A stretch of DNA of 64,000 bases from positions 5,207,193 to 5,271,192 of the forward strand of contig NW_002060949.1 in assembly GCF_000150275.1 (NCBI RefSeq). Direction: 5' to 3'. The notes below the pieces were generated by a model that was not told where the DNA came from, made no database searches, and saw nothing but the letters and a program-made list of their open reading frames with translations. Within the stretch, counting starts at the first letter, position 1. The number at the start of each line of letters is the position of its first letter. The stretch comes from Trichoplax adhaerens (taxonomy: Eukaryota > Placozoa > Uniplacotomia > Trichoplacea > Trichoplacidae). Made by a program: the position numbers and the translations under genes. Positions 25,381 through 38,404 of this stretch are shown one piece after another.

Positions 25381-25618
25381 AAGGTAACACAATGGAACCT
25401 TGTTCGATATCAACAAGTCTTTTGTAAGAATAACAATAGGAATAAATTGGGCAACCAATGAGAGAAGAAATGGAATAGCGTGGGCGTAATTCATCAACGA
25501 AGGCAACACAATAGAACCTGGTTCGATATCAATAAGTCTTTTGTAAGAATAACAATAGGAACAAATTGGGCAACCAATGAGAGAAGAAATGGAATAGCGT
25601 GGGCGTCATTCATCAACA
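25381..25618. repeat. 119-bp tandem duplication
   Basis: The segment starting AAGGTAACACAATGGAACCT at 25381 is repeated from 25500 (AAGGCAACACAATAGAACCT). Both copies share the run AGTCTTTTGTAAGAATAACA, the run GGGCAACCAATGAGAGAAGA and the end GCGTGGGCGT. Only a handful of substitutions separate them, so the duplication is fairly recent. It lies in the FDFT1 5' flank. The open frame at 25480-25701 is a by-product of the repeat. Confidence 0.8.
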
Positions 25619-26071
25619 TATGGGCATTGTGTAGTAAAGCAAATGTAGGCCACGGGGAGTGGGTTCGACACCGATTAGACCTACTCTGTACTCTATTTTG
25701 ATACAGTATACAGGCGTTGGCTGGCGCTTCAACCCTATGCCCGTTGATCTTATGGTCATGGTCATTTCAAGCTGTACACTGTATCGTACTTTGTACTCAT
25801 AGAATTGACCCGGCACTGAGGAATGTTTGATACAGTCTACTGTCCGTATGGATACCCAGTCATCCCTTGGCTATTCACAATAACCCCCTCTACCACTTGT
25901 ATTGCCCACTGACTCATGGATGATACACTACACTAGGCGTTGGCATCACCGACTCGCCAACACTCATCGTCGTTTTTTTTTTGGCTCCTCCTTTTTCTTC
26001 CTCGACCTTTCCAACCAAGTTGACGACGACTTGCTGCAAATTGAAATTCATCTTATACCACTTCTGCCAAG

Positions 26072-29000
26072 ATGGAATTAGTCAAATCGATCACTCGTCC
26101 TAGCGAATTTCTTGCATTGATCCAATTCCAGTTTGGAGCGATGAAAACTGTGCAAATCCAGGATTGGGTAAGAGAGCATGAGCAGATATCCAAATGATCA
26201 TCATCAATTCATAGCATTTGCTCCTTTCTAGTAGCGAATGCATCGTGTTCTTCTTGGATCTCATCCAGATAGGGGTATAGAATCAATCGTCTGTCTATTG
26301 CTTATTGCTTACTGTGCAAATCCAGCATTGGGTAAGAGAGCGAGAACGGATATCCAATCGATGATGATGATGATCAATTCATAGGATAGTTCCTTTCCGA
26401 TCATCATCGTCATCCATTCATAGGATTTGCTCCATTCTAGTAGCGAATACATCGTGTTCTTCTTGGATCTCATCCAACTAGGAGTATAGAATCAATCGTC
26501 TGTCTATTGCTTATTGCTTACTGTGCAAATCCAGCATTGGGTAAGAGAGCAAGAACAGATATCCAATCGATGATGATGATGATCATCATCATCGTCATCA
26601 ATTCATAGAATTGCCCCTTTCTAGTAGCGAATGCATCGTGTTCTTCTTGGATCTCATCCAAATAGGAGTATAGAATCAATCGTCTGTCTATTGCTTATTG
26701 CTTACTGTGTAAATCCAGCATTAGGTAAGAGAGCAAGAGCGGATATCCAATCGATGATGATCATCATCAATTCATAGGATTGCCCCTTTCTAGTAGCGAA
26801 TGCATCGTGTTCTTCTTGGATCTCATCCAAGTAGGAGCATAGAATCAATCGTCTATCTATTGCTTATTGCTTACGGTGCAAATCCAGCATTGGGTAAGAG
26901 AGCAAGAACAGATACCTAATCGATGATGATGATGATCAATTCATAGGATTGCCCCTTTCCGATCATCATCGTCATCAATTCATAGAATTGCCCCTTTCTA
27001 GTAGCGAATGCATCGTGGTCTTTTTGGATCTCATCCAAATAGGAGCATAGAATCAATCGCCTATCTATTGCTTATTGCTTATGGTGCAAATCCAGCATTG
27101 GGTAAGAGAGCAAGAACGGATATCCAATCGATGATGATGGTGATCAATTCATAGGATTGCCCCTTTCCGATCATCATCGTCATCAATTCATAGAATTGCC
27201 CCTTTCTAGTAGCGAGTGCATCGTGCTCTTCTTGGATCTCATCCAAATAGGAGTATAGAATCAATCATCTATAGCTTATTGAAACATATTCTCCACAAGA
27301 ATGTCAAAATGCAGTGATGGTATACACACACAATACAATATTGGATATGGTGCTAGCATGATCCATAGATAAAAAAAATTATCTATCGTGCAGTGCTGTA
27401 TTTGTGCTTGCGCTCATCGTTGCCTCTTTTCATTGCTTGAACACCATTAGACCAGTGTTCAAAGACGTAACGGTAAACTGCTGTGGGAAGACTAAGCTGC
27501 TCGGTAGTGTTACATGACTACAAGCATAAAAACAGTATAAATTAGATGAGAAAATGGCTAAAGATATCAACAAGAGTTTTTGGGATTAACTTACCCTTGT
27601 CCATGCGTTCCATGATGCTATGAAATCGATCTATTATTAGAATAAATTTTTCAAATTATTTGTTGTCTTAAAGAATGATCGAAACGCTTCATTTGTTTAG
27701 AATACCACTTCAGTACAAATTATTCCAACCCAATGCTCCATGAATGAGTTACTTTACAAATCTGCCGATATACTATTGCCGATGACTGCTATACCACGTT
27801 AATATTGCACATCAATTAAGTTTATTTTACCAACAGCTTATTCAGTAAACCGCTATCAATTATATAATATAATCTATTCCACGTGTTCTGAATGATATGC
27901 ATACAGGATAGCGCTTGCCAGAATCAATCTCAACCATGATAATATCATCAGGCAATGATGAAATGGCAATTCTCTTACTTTTATTTACTTCGATAACCAT
28001 TTTTTACCCATTTTAAAAAATCTTTCCTACACCCACTTTATACACAGCTCCAATTCTACCTAGAACGTTGAGGTGTCTAGTATACATAAATTAGATAATC
28101 ACAATATTTTCAAGCTAAACAATCCTCCACCATCATCCTCACTAAAATTGAACCCTCTCTACTTACAAAGTATAGTCAACGCTTGTACTTTGTCTTTTTA
28201 TTAACACAAGATTGTATCGCCTTGAAAATTAGATTCACTATCCATCTCCGTTTTGTACTCGCATACAGTTGTTTCTATCATACTCTTATACGTACAATTG
28301 GTAATATTAAATGATCGACTAGAAATGTATACAGCTAGGGTTGACTCTCACAATATCAAGAAAATGCAATATTGACTACCAAATGAGCCATTTATATCAC
28401 ATTTCGCCACTACAGATCGAATTAAAAGTTATGCAATCAATTCAATATACTGTATGCGCACCACTTCCATGATCAAATCATGTCATTCCCTGACTGTACG
28501 AGTAAGTATGCCGTCAAATCAATATTCTACCGATGCTGAATAGGTCATCGTAACTTCAGTTGGACCTTTTAATGCATTGCTACTACATTCCCTTTAGTGT
28601 AGGAATAAATTGAATTCAATTTATTTAATTTACATGGTGTTGAATAATTAAAACGCTTTTTCCAATCACAATTTTAGACTATAGATCAGGATTGCCCTGA
28701 AAGTACCTACTGTACTATAGAATAGATTCGGTTTTACAAGGCTGCAATTATAATCAATTTCATGATTCCATCATTGAAAGTATTTCCTATCAGAGTACAA
28801 GTAGATACAGCGCTGGAAAAAAATACCCCTACAAAATTTTATTTCTCGCTGTTGCTTTAAAATGAGTTTGGTGTTCTTATACCAAAAACGATTCTGATAT
28901 ATAACCTTCTCAATATTTATCAATCTTGCAAACGGTATAATATAGACAACTACAATTGTAGCAGGACATACTACAACTTATGCTAGTGGTATAGTCTACA

Positions 29001-32000
29001 TGTGTTTAGTTAAAAGGCCTTTTATCAACCATTTTAATTGTTTATTCTACATTTATATTATACCAGTATTTTATCAAGTAACAATCTATTCGAATTTTAT
29101 TTCGATTTCGTATATTGATCTACAATTGAAAATTGATTCGGCCATATTATAGTATCCTTTTATTTGTAGTACGAATCGGTGATGGTTAACCATTTCTACG
29201 GCATTTAATTCATTCAATTATGCGAGTATCAACTAGTTTGTGCGGCGTTATCACCCTACCAATTCATTTATAAGTATTTATTAATTGACAGTCATCAAGT
29301 ACTGTACTGTATTTGTTTATGCTATGACGACTATCGCTGATAGAGATGGATATTTTTGTATATTGCAACTATGGATTGTACCCAGACTTTGACAGACTGT
29401 CAATGCAATCAATGCAGTACATTCTTCCTTTGCATTATTAATTCAATATTGCAATAGGAATGTGCATATGACTGCGATTATAGATATTTACTGTGGTCCC
29501 TAGTCACTTACGATTGATACAGTTTGCATCCTTTTCTATAATAATTATCATTAATACTCGTATACTATATATTACAATACAATATTTAAAAGTGAGGCTT
29601 TAGCTATCATTTTTATGCCACTTAAAGAGTATTACAATATCATTTGTAGAACTACACATTTAAAGCCACCATTATGATTTTTGATGACTTTCGTTTTATA
29701 AGTACATAATATTCATTCATAAATTACTATCAACGTTATTTATCATCTATAGCATACACTTGTGTCACTATTGGTTATGAATACCTTATGAAAACTTTAT
29801 GGAAATTGATAACCAAATAATGACAGGATACCCTTAAAAACATCATTCAGGCCAATCGTGTAGATATTAACATCATTTGCTCATATTTGTGTCTTGTAAT
29901 GTATCTATCTAATGTTGTAGCAAGCTTCCTGCTAACATTATACCGAACATGAATATGTAATTATTAGTTGACGATACATCTACATAGTGCATTTAATAAT
30001 GTATTATAACTCTGCTATCATTTCTTACCTCCTTTCATATGTTGTAGACAAAATTGTCCCCAACTCTTAAGAGGTGTTACCAATTTCTGGTTATGACAAG
30101 TCGTAGTTTTGCTTCTGTCATACAAGCCCTTGATGGGGAACTAAGGTTAGTATTGCTAATTATCATATTTTTCATCGTACATACTTTAAAGATACACATG
30201 GTAAAAATAGATATTTCAATGAAAAAGTATACGTAATCATTTTAAGGATACTTTATCACATATATACGTACCAGTATATATATTTAAGATTATGACGTAA
30301 AGAGTTATGGTACAATTAACTCCTTTACTATAATTAATTATCAACTAAAAACGATGCAGTTTATGACTGTAATTGCCCATATTTTACACCGGAAACTCAA
30401 ATACTACAGTATCTATCGCAAAATTGGAAGGACACACAAACCTACTTTCGTCAACATTACAATACTTTTGTGCTATTACAATATACATACAGTGGATTAG
30501 TAATAAATTAATTCAAATTGTAGCTACAAATCTACAACGTTACAGAACCAGTTATTGCTAGTCAATGGCTGATGAAGTGCATTTGCACATTATATTGAGA
30601 TTTCAAATGTAATTATAGGGATGCTATATGTATATTTTATTTGGTCTTACGTGCCTTGGATACACTCGAGGACGATATGACGATTCCAGTTGAAGAAAAA
30701 ACGGCCTTAATGAAAGAGTTACACGAAAATTTATACAACCCAGAGTGGAAATATAGGAGAAGTCAAGAAGTTGACAAAATTGTCTTAGAAGAGTTTCCAG
30801 TTGTAAGTAAATAACTTGTCACCCATCCAATTGGCTACGTAAAATTGACCAATTAACCATTCTATTTCGTTGGTAGATTTCTGCGGAATTTCGAAATTTA
30901 GATAAATCTTATAGAGATGTTATACAAGAAATTACAAAAAGAATGGCCGACGGCATGTGCAAGTACTTAGATTGTGCTGACGTTAACTCTTTTGAAGACT
31001 GGAACGAGGTAATTGTATACAACTGAATATTATAATTAATCGTAATTTGGTATAACTCACTCACTAAGTACAAGTTTACTGAATCTAAATTTTTTTTTTC
31101 AATGGATTATTTTAGTACTGCCATTATGTAGCTGGTCTAGTTGGCATAGGACTTTCCAGAATATTTAGTGCGTCAAAGTTGGAAGATGAAATTGTCGGAG
31201 AAGATGAACCATTATCTAATTCAATGGGTCTGTTTTTACAAAAGACCAACATTATTCGCGATTATTTAGCTGATATCCAAGAAGGGAGAAAATTTTGGCC
31301 AAAAGAAGTAATCTATTAAGATTGTTCTAAATTGAAATACTCAAAGTTAAAATAATTTGGATATAATTAAGTTAGAAATAATAAAGCGATAACTATTTCC
31401 GTATCGAAATTTACAAATGTTTTATAGGCCTGGTCAAAATTTGCAAAGCGACTGGAAGATTTTCAAGATGCTAGTAATAGGGATGAAGCCGTTCGTTGTC
31501 TAAATTTTTTAATTACTAACGCGTTACATCATGTACCGGATGCCATCAAATACTTATCCAGATTAAGAAATCAGTCTGTTTTTAATTTTTGTGCTATTCC
31601 TCAGGTACTCAATGAGTCTGTATTTTATCCAACGATGGAAACATACGAACTTGACATTAATATGGTAATAACTACATATTTCTTCTCCAGGTTATGGCTA
31701 TTGGTACATTAGCAGTGTGCTATAACAATCCTGATGTTTTCACGACTGTGGTTAAGCTACGCAAAGGTCAAGCTGTTTATATGATGAAGCGTGCAGTGAG
31801 TTTAAATGCTGCTAAAATAATTTTTCACGACTTTGCAGCTGAGGTAACTATTATTGTTCGTGATTAACTTACCTTACTTAATACACTACTACTATACTGT
31901 ATACATAAGTAGAATAAAAACGGAATCATTATTAAATTTTTGTAATTATTTTCATTGTGTATACCTTTACTTTTAATTTTAATTGCGCTCTCACATTTTA

Positions 32001-32202
32001 AATTTAGATTGCGAAAATTGCACCAAAAAATGATCCAACTAAAGATAAAACTCTCCAAATCTGTGAAACAATCTTGATGTTGACTCATGTAAAAGATTCC
32101 GGTTCATCCTACTTGCCAGTATTATCAGCCAGTAGTGTTGTTCTATTTACGGCTCTTTGGTACTATTATAACGGAACCGAACAGGTCTATCGCTTTTCTT
32201 AA
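26072..32202 (+). CDS. FDFT1: Squalene synthase (farnesyl-diphosphate farnesyltransferase, FDFT1)
   Basis: Condenses two farnesyl diphosphates to squalene on the ER membrane, the committed step to sterols. Eight exons: 26072-26167, 30048-30145, 30619-30802, 30877-31008, 31116-31307, 31428-31604, 31691-31843 and 32008-32202. Total 408 residues (human 417). First aspartate-rich motif DTLED is at 79-83. Catalytic Tyr171 is present in [15 protein letters not shown]. The second motif reads RDYLAD (219-223 as DYLAD), keeping both aspartates but with Ala for the usual Glu. [12 protein letters not shown] and LRKGQAV are family hallmarks. A C-terminal hydrophobic segment ([19 protein letters not shown]) is the membrane anchor. 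The stop follows EQVYRFS; a donor-like GTCTAT right there could allow a different tail. Intron 1 is 3.9 kb, long for this window. Confidence 0.95.
26148..27285 (+). repeat. Minisatellite made from the FDFT1 exon 1/intron 1 splice donor
   Basis: The genuine exon end GTGCAAATCCAGGATTGG|GT (donor at 26168) is followed by five further copies of GCAAATCCAGCATTGGGTAA, or close variants, with GGTAAG at about 26331, 26540, 26724, 26893 and 27111. Spacing is 164-218 bases. Each unit also carries GATATCCAATCGATGATGAT, then TCAATTCATAGGATTGCCCC, CTAGTAGCGAATGCATCGTG and TTCTTCTTGGATCTCATCCA. Length variation comes from GATGAT runs and a local duplication of TTCCGATCATCATCGTCATC. So intron 1 contains five near-perfect decoy 5' splice sites. 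Confidence 0.88.
27290..30047 (+). other. Remainder of FDFT1 intron 1
   Basis: About 2.7 kb of AT-rich intron between the splice-donor minisatellite and exon 2. I see no nested gene on either strand. Acceptor at 30043-30047 (TGTAG). Confidence 0.5.
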
Positions 32203-34859
32203 CACCGCTGCTGTATCATACTAAACTACCTTTCGAATGAACGCTACACCTTATAGATATTGTAGCTTAATGAAAGTACAGAATCATGTTTTTGGTATTG
32301 TTAAGATCAACATTTTCACTAACGTCTAACTACGCTTATATCTGAGAATTATTCACTATTTTGACATGTTGTAGCTTGCAAGGTTTATGCTACGGTATCA
32401 CAACAGTGACGTGCACGGCAATAATAAGTATTTTAATGCCTATCTTGATTTGTGAAAGATGTAAATAGCCTTTGTATGCTTTTAGTCACTTACAGCTTAC
32501 AGCTACAATCCGTTCAGCGAATGATTAAAATGGTAAGCATTAGTTATTGCGTGAAAAGTATTCTCTTCCGTACCGTACATATGGCATCCCTATCGCCTTT
32601 ACAAATTTTACCAGTTGAAATATGTAGCATTGTTTCTAGCGGTTTATTGTCTTATGCATACCTATAGATGCTAATTGGAATATAAAACTGATTACTTTGC
32701 CATGTTTGTTTCACCTAAACTCGAAAATGCAAATATATAATTCATGATAGGAAAATGATATATGGCCAAATAAAAAATTGACAACTTTAATTTATTTTCA
32801 ATTGAAGTGATGAGTCCATCACGTTGTATACACATAGACACTTGATGAGCAGGATTCATAGGTAGCAGTTCTAAACATTCCGTCAATTCCAGGATCTAGC
32901 ATGCGCATACACTTGGCGAGCAGGATTCATAAACATACGTAATTCTAAATATTCTATCGATTCCTAGAGTCTATCATGAACCAGTTGTGTAGGTAAAGAC
33001 TGAGATTTTTATTAAAGTAGAGGTAAAAATTAATAGATTGCTAAAAGTAAGAAATATAGAAAAATTTAATCGATGAATAATTAATATATAAATTAATACA
33101 TAACAAACGTACAATTTTAATATATGAGTATTGGCTATTCTACAACCCAACAAGAAGCCATCTGATATTTGTTTATTAAAGCTACTTCAATAAAGTTCAA
33201 GCCTAAAATGTTTCAGTTTTATACGTTCTTAAAATGTTCGGAAATAGAATATCTAAGCCATTTAAATTCTCATGTATCAACCGTACTCAACTGAAGTTGA
33301 TATTACGTAGTATTAAATGGTTAAGAATGTAATATCACATATGTAATCTTATTTAACTTGATTTTGATATTCCAGAACATACAGATATCACTCATTTATT
33401 GATGCTATAGAAGCAAGTAAAGCTATTTACTATTTCTCGATCTAGATGATCTTAATAAAACTGATACTGCAATAATTGAATTTAAATCTAACTGGTTTGA
33501 GGTTACTAGTAGACATGGATAAATTGTTTAGAAATAAAACATTATGCACTCTTTAAAATTACATCGACACGAATTATTCCGATTCCATTGATCTTGATAT
33601 TATAGAGTGAGTAGTTTATCGATACTACATAGGTAAGAGAGGGTACTTCATATTTTCCTAATCTATGAAGTTTCAATATTTAAATTTAAAGTCAAGTAAA
33701 GTCTGAATTTAAACTATTAAAAACTCATATACCGTTAAATCGTTAAGAATAAAGATATCCTGAACTGTCCTAAATCCAACGTATTAGTATGCGTAAACGG
33801 ACCTCAATATTGCAAACATGTACCCATCATTTGTCGATATATAAGATGGAGATACTACAAAGTTTATTCTCTTTAATCTTGAATTGTTTAAGTCACATTT
33901 TGAGAATAGATGAAAAGTAACGCATGATATAAATCCGATCTAACTTATCACGGTAGAATGGTATCTTTTTTATTCATTATCGTTGAAGAAACTATTTTAA
34001 AAGAAAGCAAAAGTTTCCAAATAAGTGTTCAATTATCCCTTATTCCGCATTGTATTATTTAACCTTCACCATCCAGTTTAGCGATCTTATTAGTATAGTA
34101 TATTAACTGATGTATTTAAACAGTATAATATTATTACATATGGGTAATGAGCAAAGCGAGATTAAACTGTAGAACGCTACCGCATATGGTAATAAGCAAA
34201 GCAAGAGAGGCTAGAAATAAAATCTCACTTCATGATAGATGGACGTCTGGATCAATCAATCTATCCATCAATTTTCCTTTGCGACTAAAAGTCATTATGC
34301 AACAGCTAGTGTGTTCAGTACTGACAACAATTGAAATTGAGGAAAATTGTCTACCAGTTAAGATGATTAGTTATCATTGTTAATGCTTTTAAGAAGATTT
34401 TTCTTGGTAATAAATATAAATTTACAATCAAGCACAAACTTTGATGTCGGCAACAACGTCGATCGACAATAGACGCTATTGTCCGATTAGACAAATCAAG
34501 TTAATATCCACTGTGCAATTAATTCACTTTCTTTCTCACCTGCAGCGATTGATTTTAAATGATAATAGTTACAATAGTTTTAGAAAAATAACAGTTGACT
34601 AAATAGGACAAGATGATGGGATTAATCTACTTTTCAGCGACAACAAAGATGAGGCTTATTAAGAATAGCCTATATAGGGAACGAGATTCTTATGCGTCTG
34701 TATGAAGCTGAGAGAACATTACTTGGCTCACGTCTACGTAAATATTAAAAAAAACAATTATAATGCAATAGATTCTATACGGATATAAAAGATCAAAATA
34801 TTTCATCGATATGTAATACTATCAAGTTGGAGATCAAAGTAACGAGGTGAAAATAACCG
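32203..34859. other. Intergenic spacer between FDFT1 and the BMP-like gene
   Basis: No exon with usable splice sites recognised. A short local duplication (GAGCAGGATTCATA at about 32847 and 32920) lies after the FDFT1 stop. ORFs at 32452 and 34147 lack any protein-like pattern. Presumably 3' UTR and promoter. Confidence 0.4.
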
Positions 34860-37575
34860 ATGATGATGAAGGCAAATTTCAACCCAGTATTCCTAATCTT
34901 TATGATATTTATTACCTTGATTTTAACAACGCTTTCTTATCAACATGATATTTCCGATAAGATTTCAAATCATCAAATCAGCAGTAATGATGACGAATTC
35001 AATACGAACTTAGACCGATTAACATCGCCGAATCAACTCTCTGACCGATTGCAACAAAATCAATTTCAATCGATGCCGCAATTTATGCAAGATATGTACC
35101 AAAATCCTAATACCGCTTACGATTATAAAGCGTTAGATCCTAAAAGTGATAAAAATTCCATGTCGCGGATAATTTTCGCCCCACACATTGGTAAGGAAGT
35201 AGAAATGTTCGCTATACAATAGGTTAACAAGATAGAATGGTTAATCATCAAGGTTGATAAAAACTTCGTACTACCAATAAATACTTGAGTAATTTTATAT
35301 TCTATACATTGGCGTAAAAAGTACAAACGCTACCTGATATGTTTACTTCTCTTTTTATTTATATATGTCAAATCCAATGTCATTTTAAGAAGTTTTTCAT
35401 TAATTGCGATGATCCTTTCAAACCTGTTGATATTTACTGAAATCCAATAGAAAAGTTATACTAAATAACAATCAAAGTTATATTCATGTTACAATTTTTA
35501 AGAAACTGATTAGTTCTAAACCTTACTATATATTTTTAATAAGTTAATTCCATATACCATTCTATCTCTCCCTGTCGCTGTCTTCACTAATAATATTCTA
35601 AATGCGTAAAATCGAATAAGAACAAAATAAGTAGTTACTTAAATAATGGCTACTCAAGCAGTTTACTACATATAATTAAGACCCCAATATTAAATCTATT
35701 AATAGCGATTAAATTTTACCGGTAATGGTCGACAATTGCGCTTACTCATTATTACCCTGAATTTATCGGTAAATAAGGAATAGTTATGCCCAGTAAGGTT
35801 GATGGAACTGAAGTAGATTAAAGAAAGTGGGGATTAGGGAAAACGTTGTTCTCACATTCTTGCCTCCATCTTGTTAATAAATTAGTCATCTTATAATAGT
35901 GAAGTTGACTGAACATCTATTTCCGCTTATATTGATACATTATATATTCGCCAATCATGAGTTTATACCTTACCTTACGCATTTTATCCATTTTTTATCG
36001 TTGCAAAAATGTAAAATTTTCAAAACTTTTAACCTGTAAAGGACATCATAGTTAATATGCGCTATATTCAGAATAACCTTAATAAAAGATCTTTACTAAT
36101 TTTAACCCTTTGGATTAATTTAGAATCTTGAGATTTACCTCGCACATTTCAATCACACACCTTTTCACTAAATTAGCAAGAAAACCGTAGTAACCAACAT
36201 TAAATTCGAAATGAATCATCTTAATCAGTAGTAGTTCAGTCATTTTACCAAGAATAAATTTACAAATCCTATTGATCGTAAAAGCCGTAAATTGCTATCT
36301 TTATGATAGAGAATTAACAGCATATTAATTTTAGTACTTATTGCATCTAGTATATCAGTAAATTATTTCCGGGTTTTAAGGTGCACTAATAGAGGATAGC
36401 ATAGAAGGAACTGGATATGACATAAAGAAATATGCAGTATATGCTGTAAAAATGATCTGATGTGACTGTTAACTACACTATTACCACGATGGATTAAATA
36501 TAGTAAGCTAAACTACCTATACAGTCTGTGGTAAATTTTACCAATGTACCGTAGTAACTTTGCTAGAGTTCTCATCGAATTTACAAGACTCGGTGTATAT
36601 TTTGGTAATCGTCTACCGTTGATTAAAATTGAAAATTTGAACATAATTTTTTTATTAATTAATATCTAGATGGATACCTTACTAAGTTAACCTCTTGTCT
36701 TATATCTTCATGATATAAGGCGTTTCTATCGAATAGTAATTAGTATTTATAATGTATCATTTGCTATTTTAGAATCATTCAGCAAAACCAGTTTCAGTAA
36801 AGATGAAGTATTATTATTTCGGCCATCAGTTAATCTTAAAAGCAATGAAGTGATGGGTATGGATTTAAGAGTATTCAGAGATCAAGAAATTATAAAATCA
36901 ATGCCAGACAATAATACTTATCAAGTGACTATATACCAAATTATTGATCATAACGAAATTATGGTTTGCCAATTGGAATTAAAACGCAAAGGCAATGGTT
37001 GGATAACTTTTCAATTACATGATCTTGTCCTACAACAATCTTATCAAAATCTTTCCGGGATATTACATTTTAAGCTATCCGTTAGAAATACGGAAATGGA
37101 GGTTATACCATCATCGCAAATTGGTCTATTAACATCTACAACATCACCAGCTTACTTACTTATTTATAGCAAATCGAGTGATCAGCGGTTCACTAAGCCT
37201 ATCTATTCACATATTAAACGTCATTTAAGGGCCAAGAAAAGTGTTCTTAGCAAATTGAAAAAAAGGCGCTGCCAATTGGTTGTTGATGAGGTTAACTTAA
37301 AAATGATTTATGGAAAAACGATTTTAGCTCCACAAAATTTCGAATACAATTTTTGTGTTGGTCGATGTAAATTTCCTTTAACCGGTCGTATGAACGCTAC
37401 TAATCATGCTATTGTTCAGACATTGATGTTTGTTAAAAAAGCTGGCAATGTTCCAAATGCTTGTTGTGCTCCTATTTCCTTTTCAAAATTACGAGTTATC
37501 AGTCGTAATGAGGATGGTACCTTTGAAATGCGACATATGCGAGATATTGTTGCTGAAAGTTGCGGTTGTCAATAA
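34860..37575 (+). CDS. TGF-beta superfamily ligand, BMP/GDF-like
   Basis: Secreted, dimeric signalling precursor. Two exons, 34860-35190 and 36773-37575, joined in phase 1 (377 residues). The N-terminus has a signal peptide core (FLIFMIFITLILTTLS). The propeptide is Asn/Gln-rich and poorly conserved. Likely furin sites are RHLR (260-263) or KKRR just before the first cysteine. The mature part has all seven knot cysteines: C277, C305, C309, C341, C342, C374 and C376. It includes FCVGRCKFPL, the N-glycosylation site NAT and TNHAIVQTL, which is nearly invariant in BMPs, and ends ESCGCQ. The finger-1 tryptophan motif (GWxDWI in BMPs) is absent, replaced by VNLKMIYGKTI. The subfamily cannot be assigned by eye. 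Three ATGs in a row open the frame. AATAAA is at 37600-37605. Confidence 0.9.
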
Positions 37576-38404
37576 CATGTTGGTTAAAGCTGATTTAATA
37601 ATAAAATAATTTAAAGCTATTAATTTAGTTATATAAGTTACCGGGTGTTTCAATCGAGTCATAATTTGATAATATTTAAGTCAATATCTATAAGTATAGT
37701 ACTAGTAAATCGAAAGTGATGGAATTGATATTATACGAATTTCAGTATGCCATATGTAGACGACTGTAAACGACAATCTTTCTCATATGTAAGGACTATA
37801 GTTGCGCATAACTGATTGCAATAGAATACTAGGGCGGAGATTTGCTTGTGACAGTAATCTAACGCTAATTTGTCCTTTAAGCTTTGATTGTCAACATAGC
37901 CCAAACGCTACAAGCATATAAAAGCAACGATTACGGATTACTGTTACGTTTAAAGACCGTTGACACATAGTACTACATGCAATGGATTGTAGTATTTTAC
38001 CTAACTCGTACTTCATTATGAATAAAACAAACAACCAACAAGAATAATGTTACCAAAAGGGATATGTTGTTGATTATATCAATGCCTTCTATGTCGATTT
38101 ATTTACCTTGATGGTAAATTATTAGTAATTTAGGTGATTATTAATTATAAATAGAACGTGGTATATGAATAAATACTGTATGTACCACATCATATATATT
38201 TTATATCTTAAAAAATTGAGAAATAAAAAATAAAAAAAAATCTACTAAAGTGAAATACAATTCAATTTTATAATTACAATAAAATTTATGGCCGTGTATA
38301 AATTTAGTGCTATTCCTTGCGATTGACCTTCTTACGAATCAGTTAGTAGTTCTTTAACATTATACATTAATTATCTGAGGTAATTTGAATGAATTTATAT
38401 TAAT
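37576..38404. other. Tail-to-tail spacer, BMP-like ligand and TXNDC5-like gene
   Basis: Contains the likely polyadenylation signal of the ligand gene at 37600-37605 and an A-rich stretch at 38220-38240. No coding signal seen. Confidence 0.5.

Noticed and set aside
30054-32300. First impression of a V-ATPase or other housekeeping subunit in this region
   Set aside because: Exon-by-exon translation gives the squalene synthase motifs [17 protein letters not shown] and RDYLxD in order.
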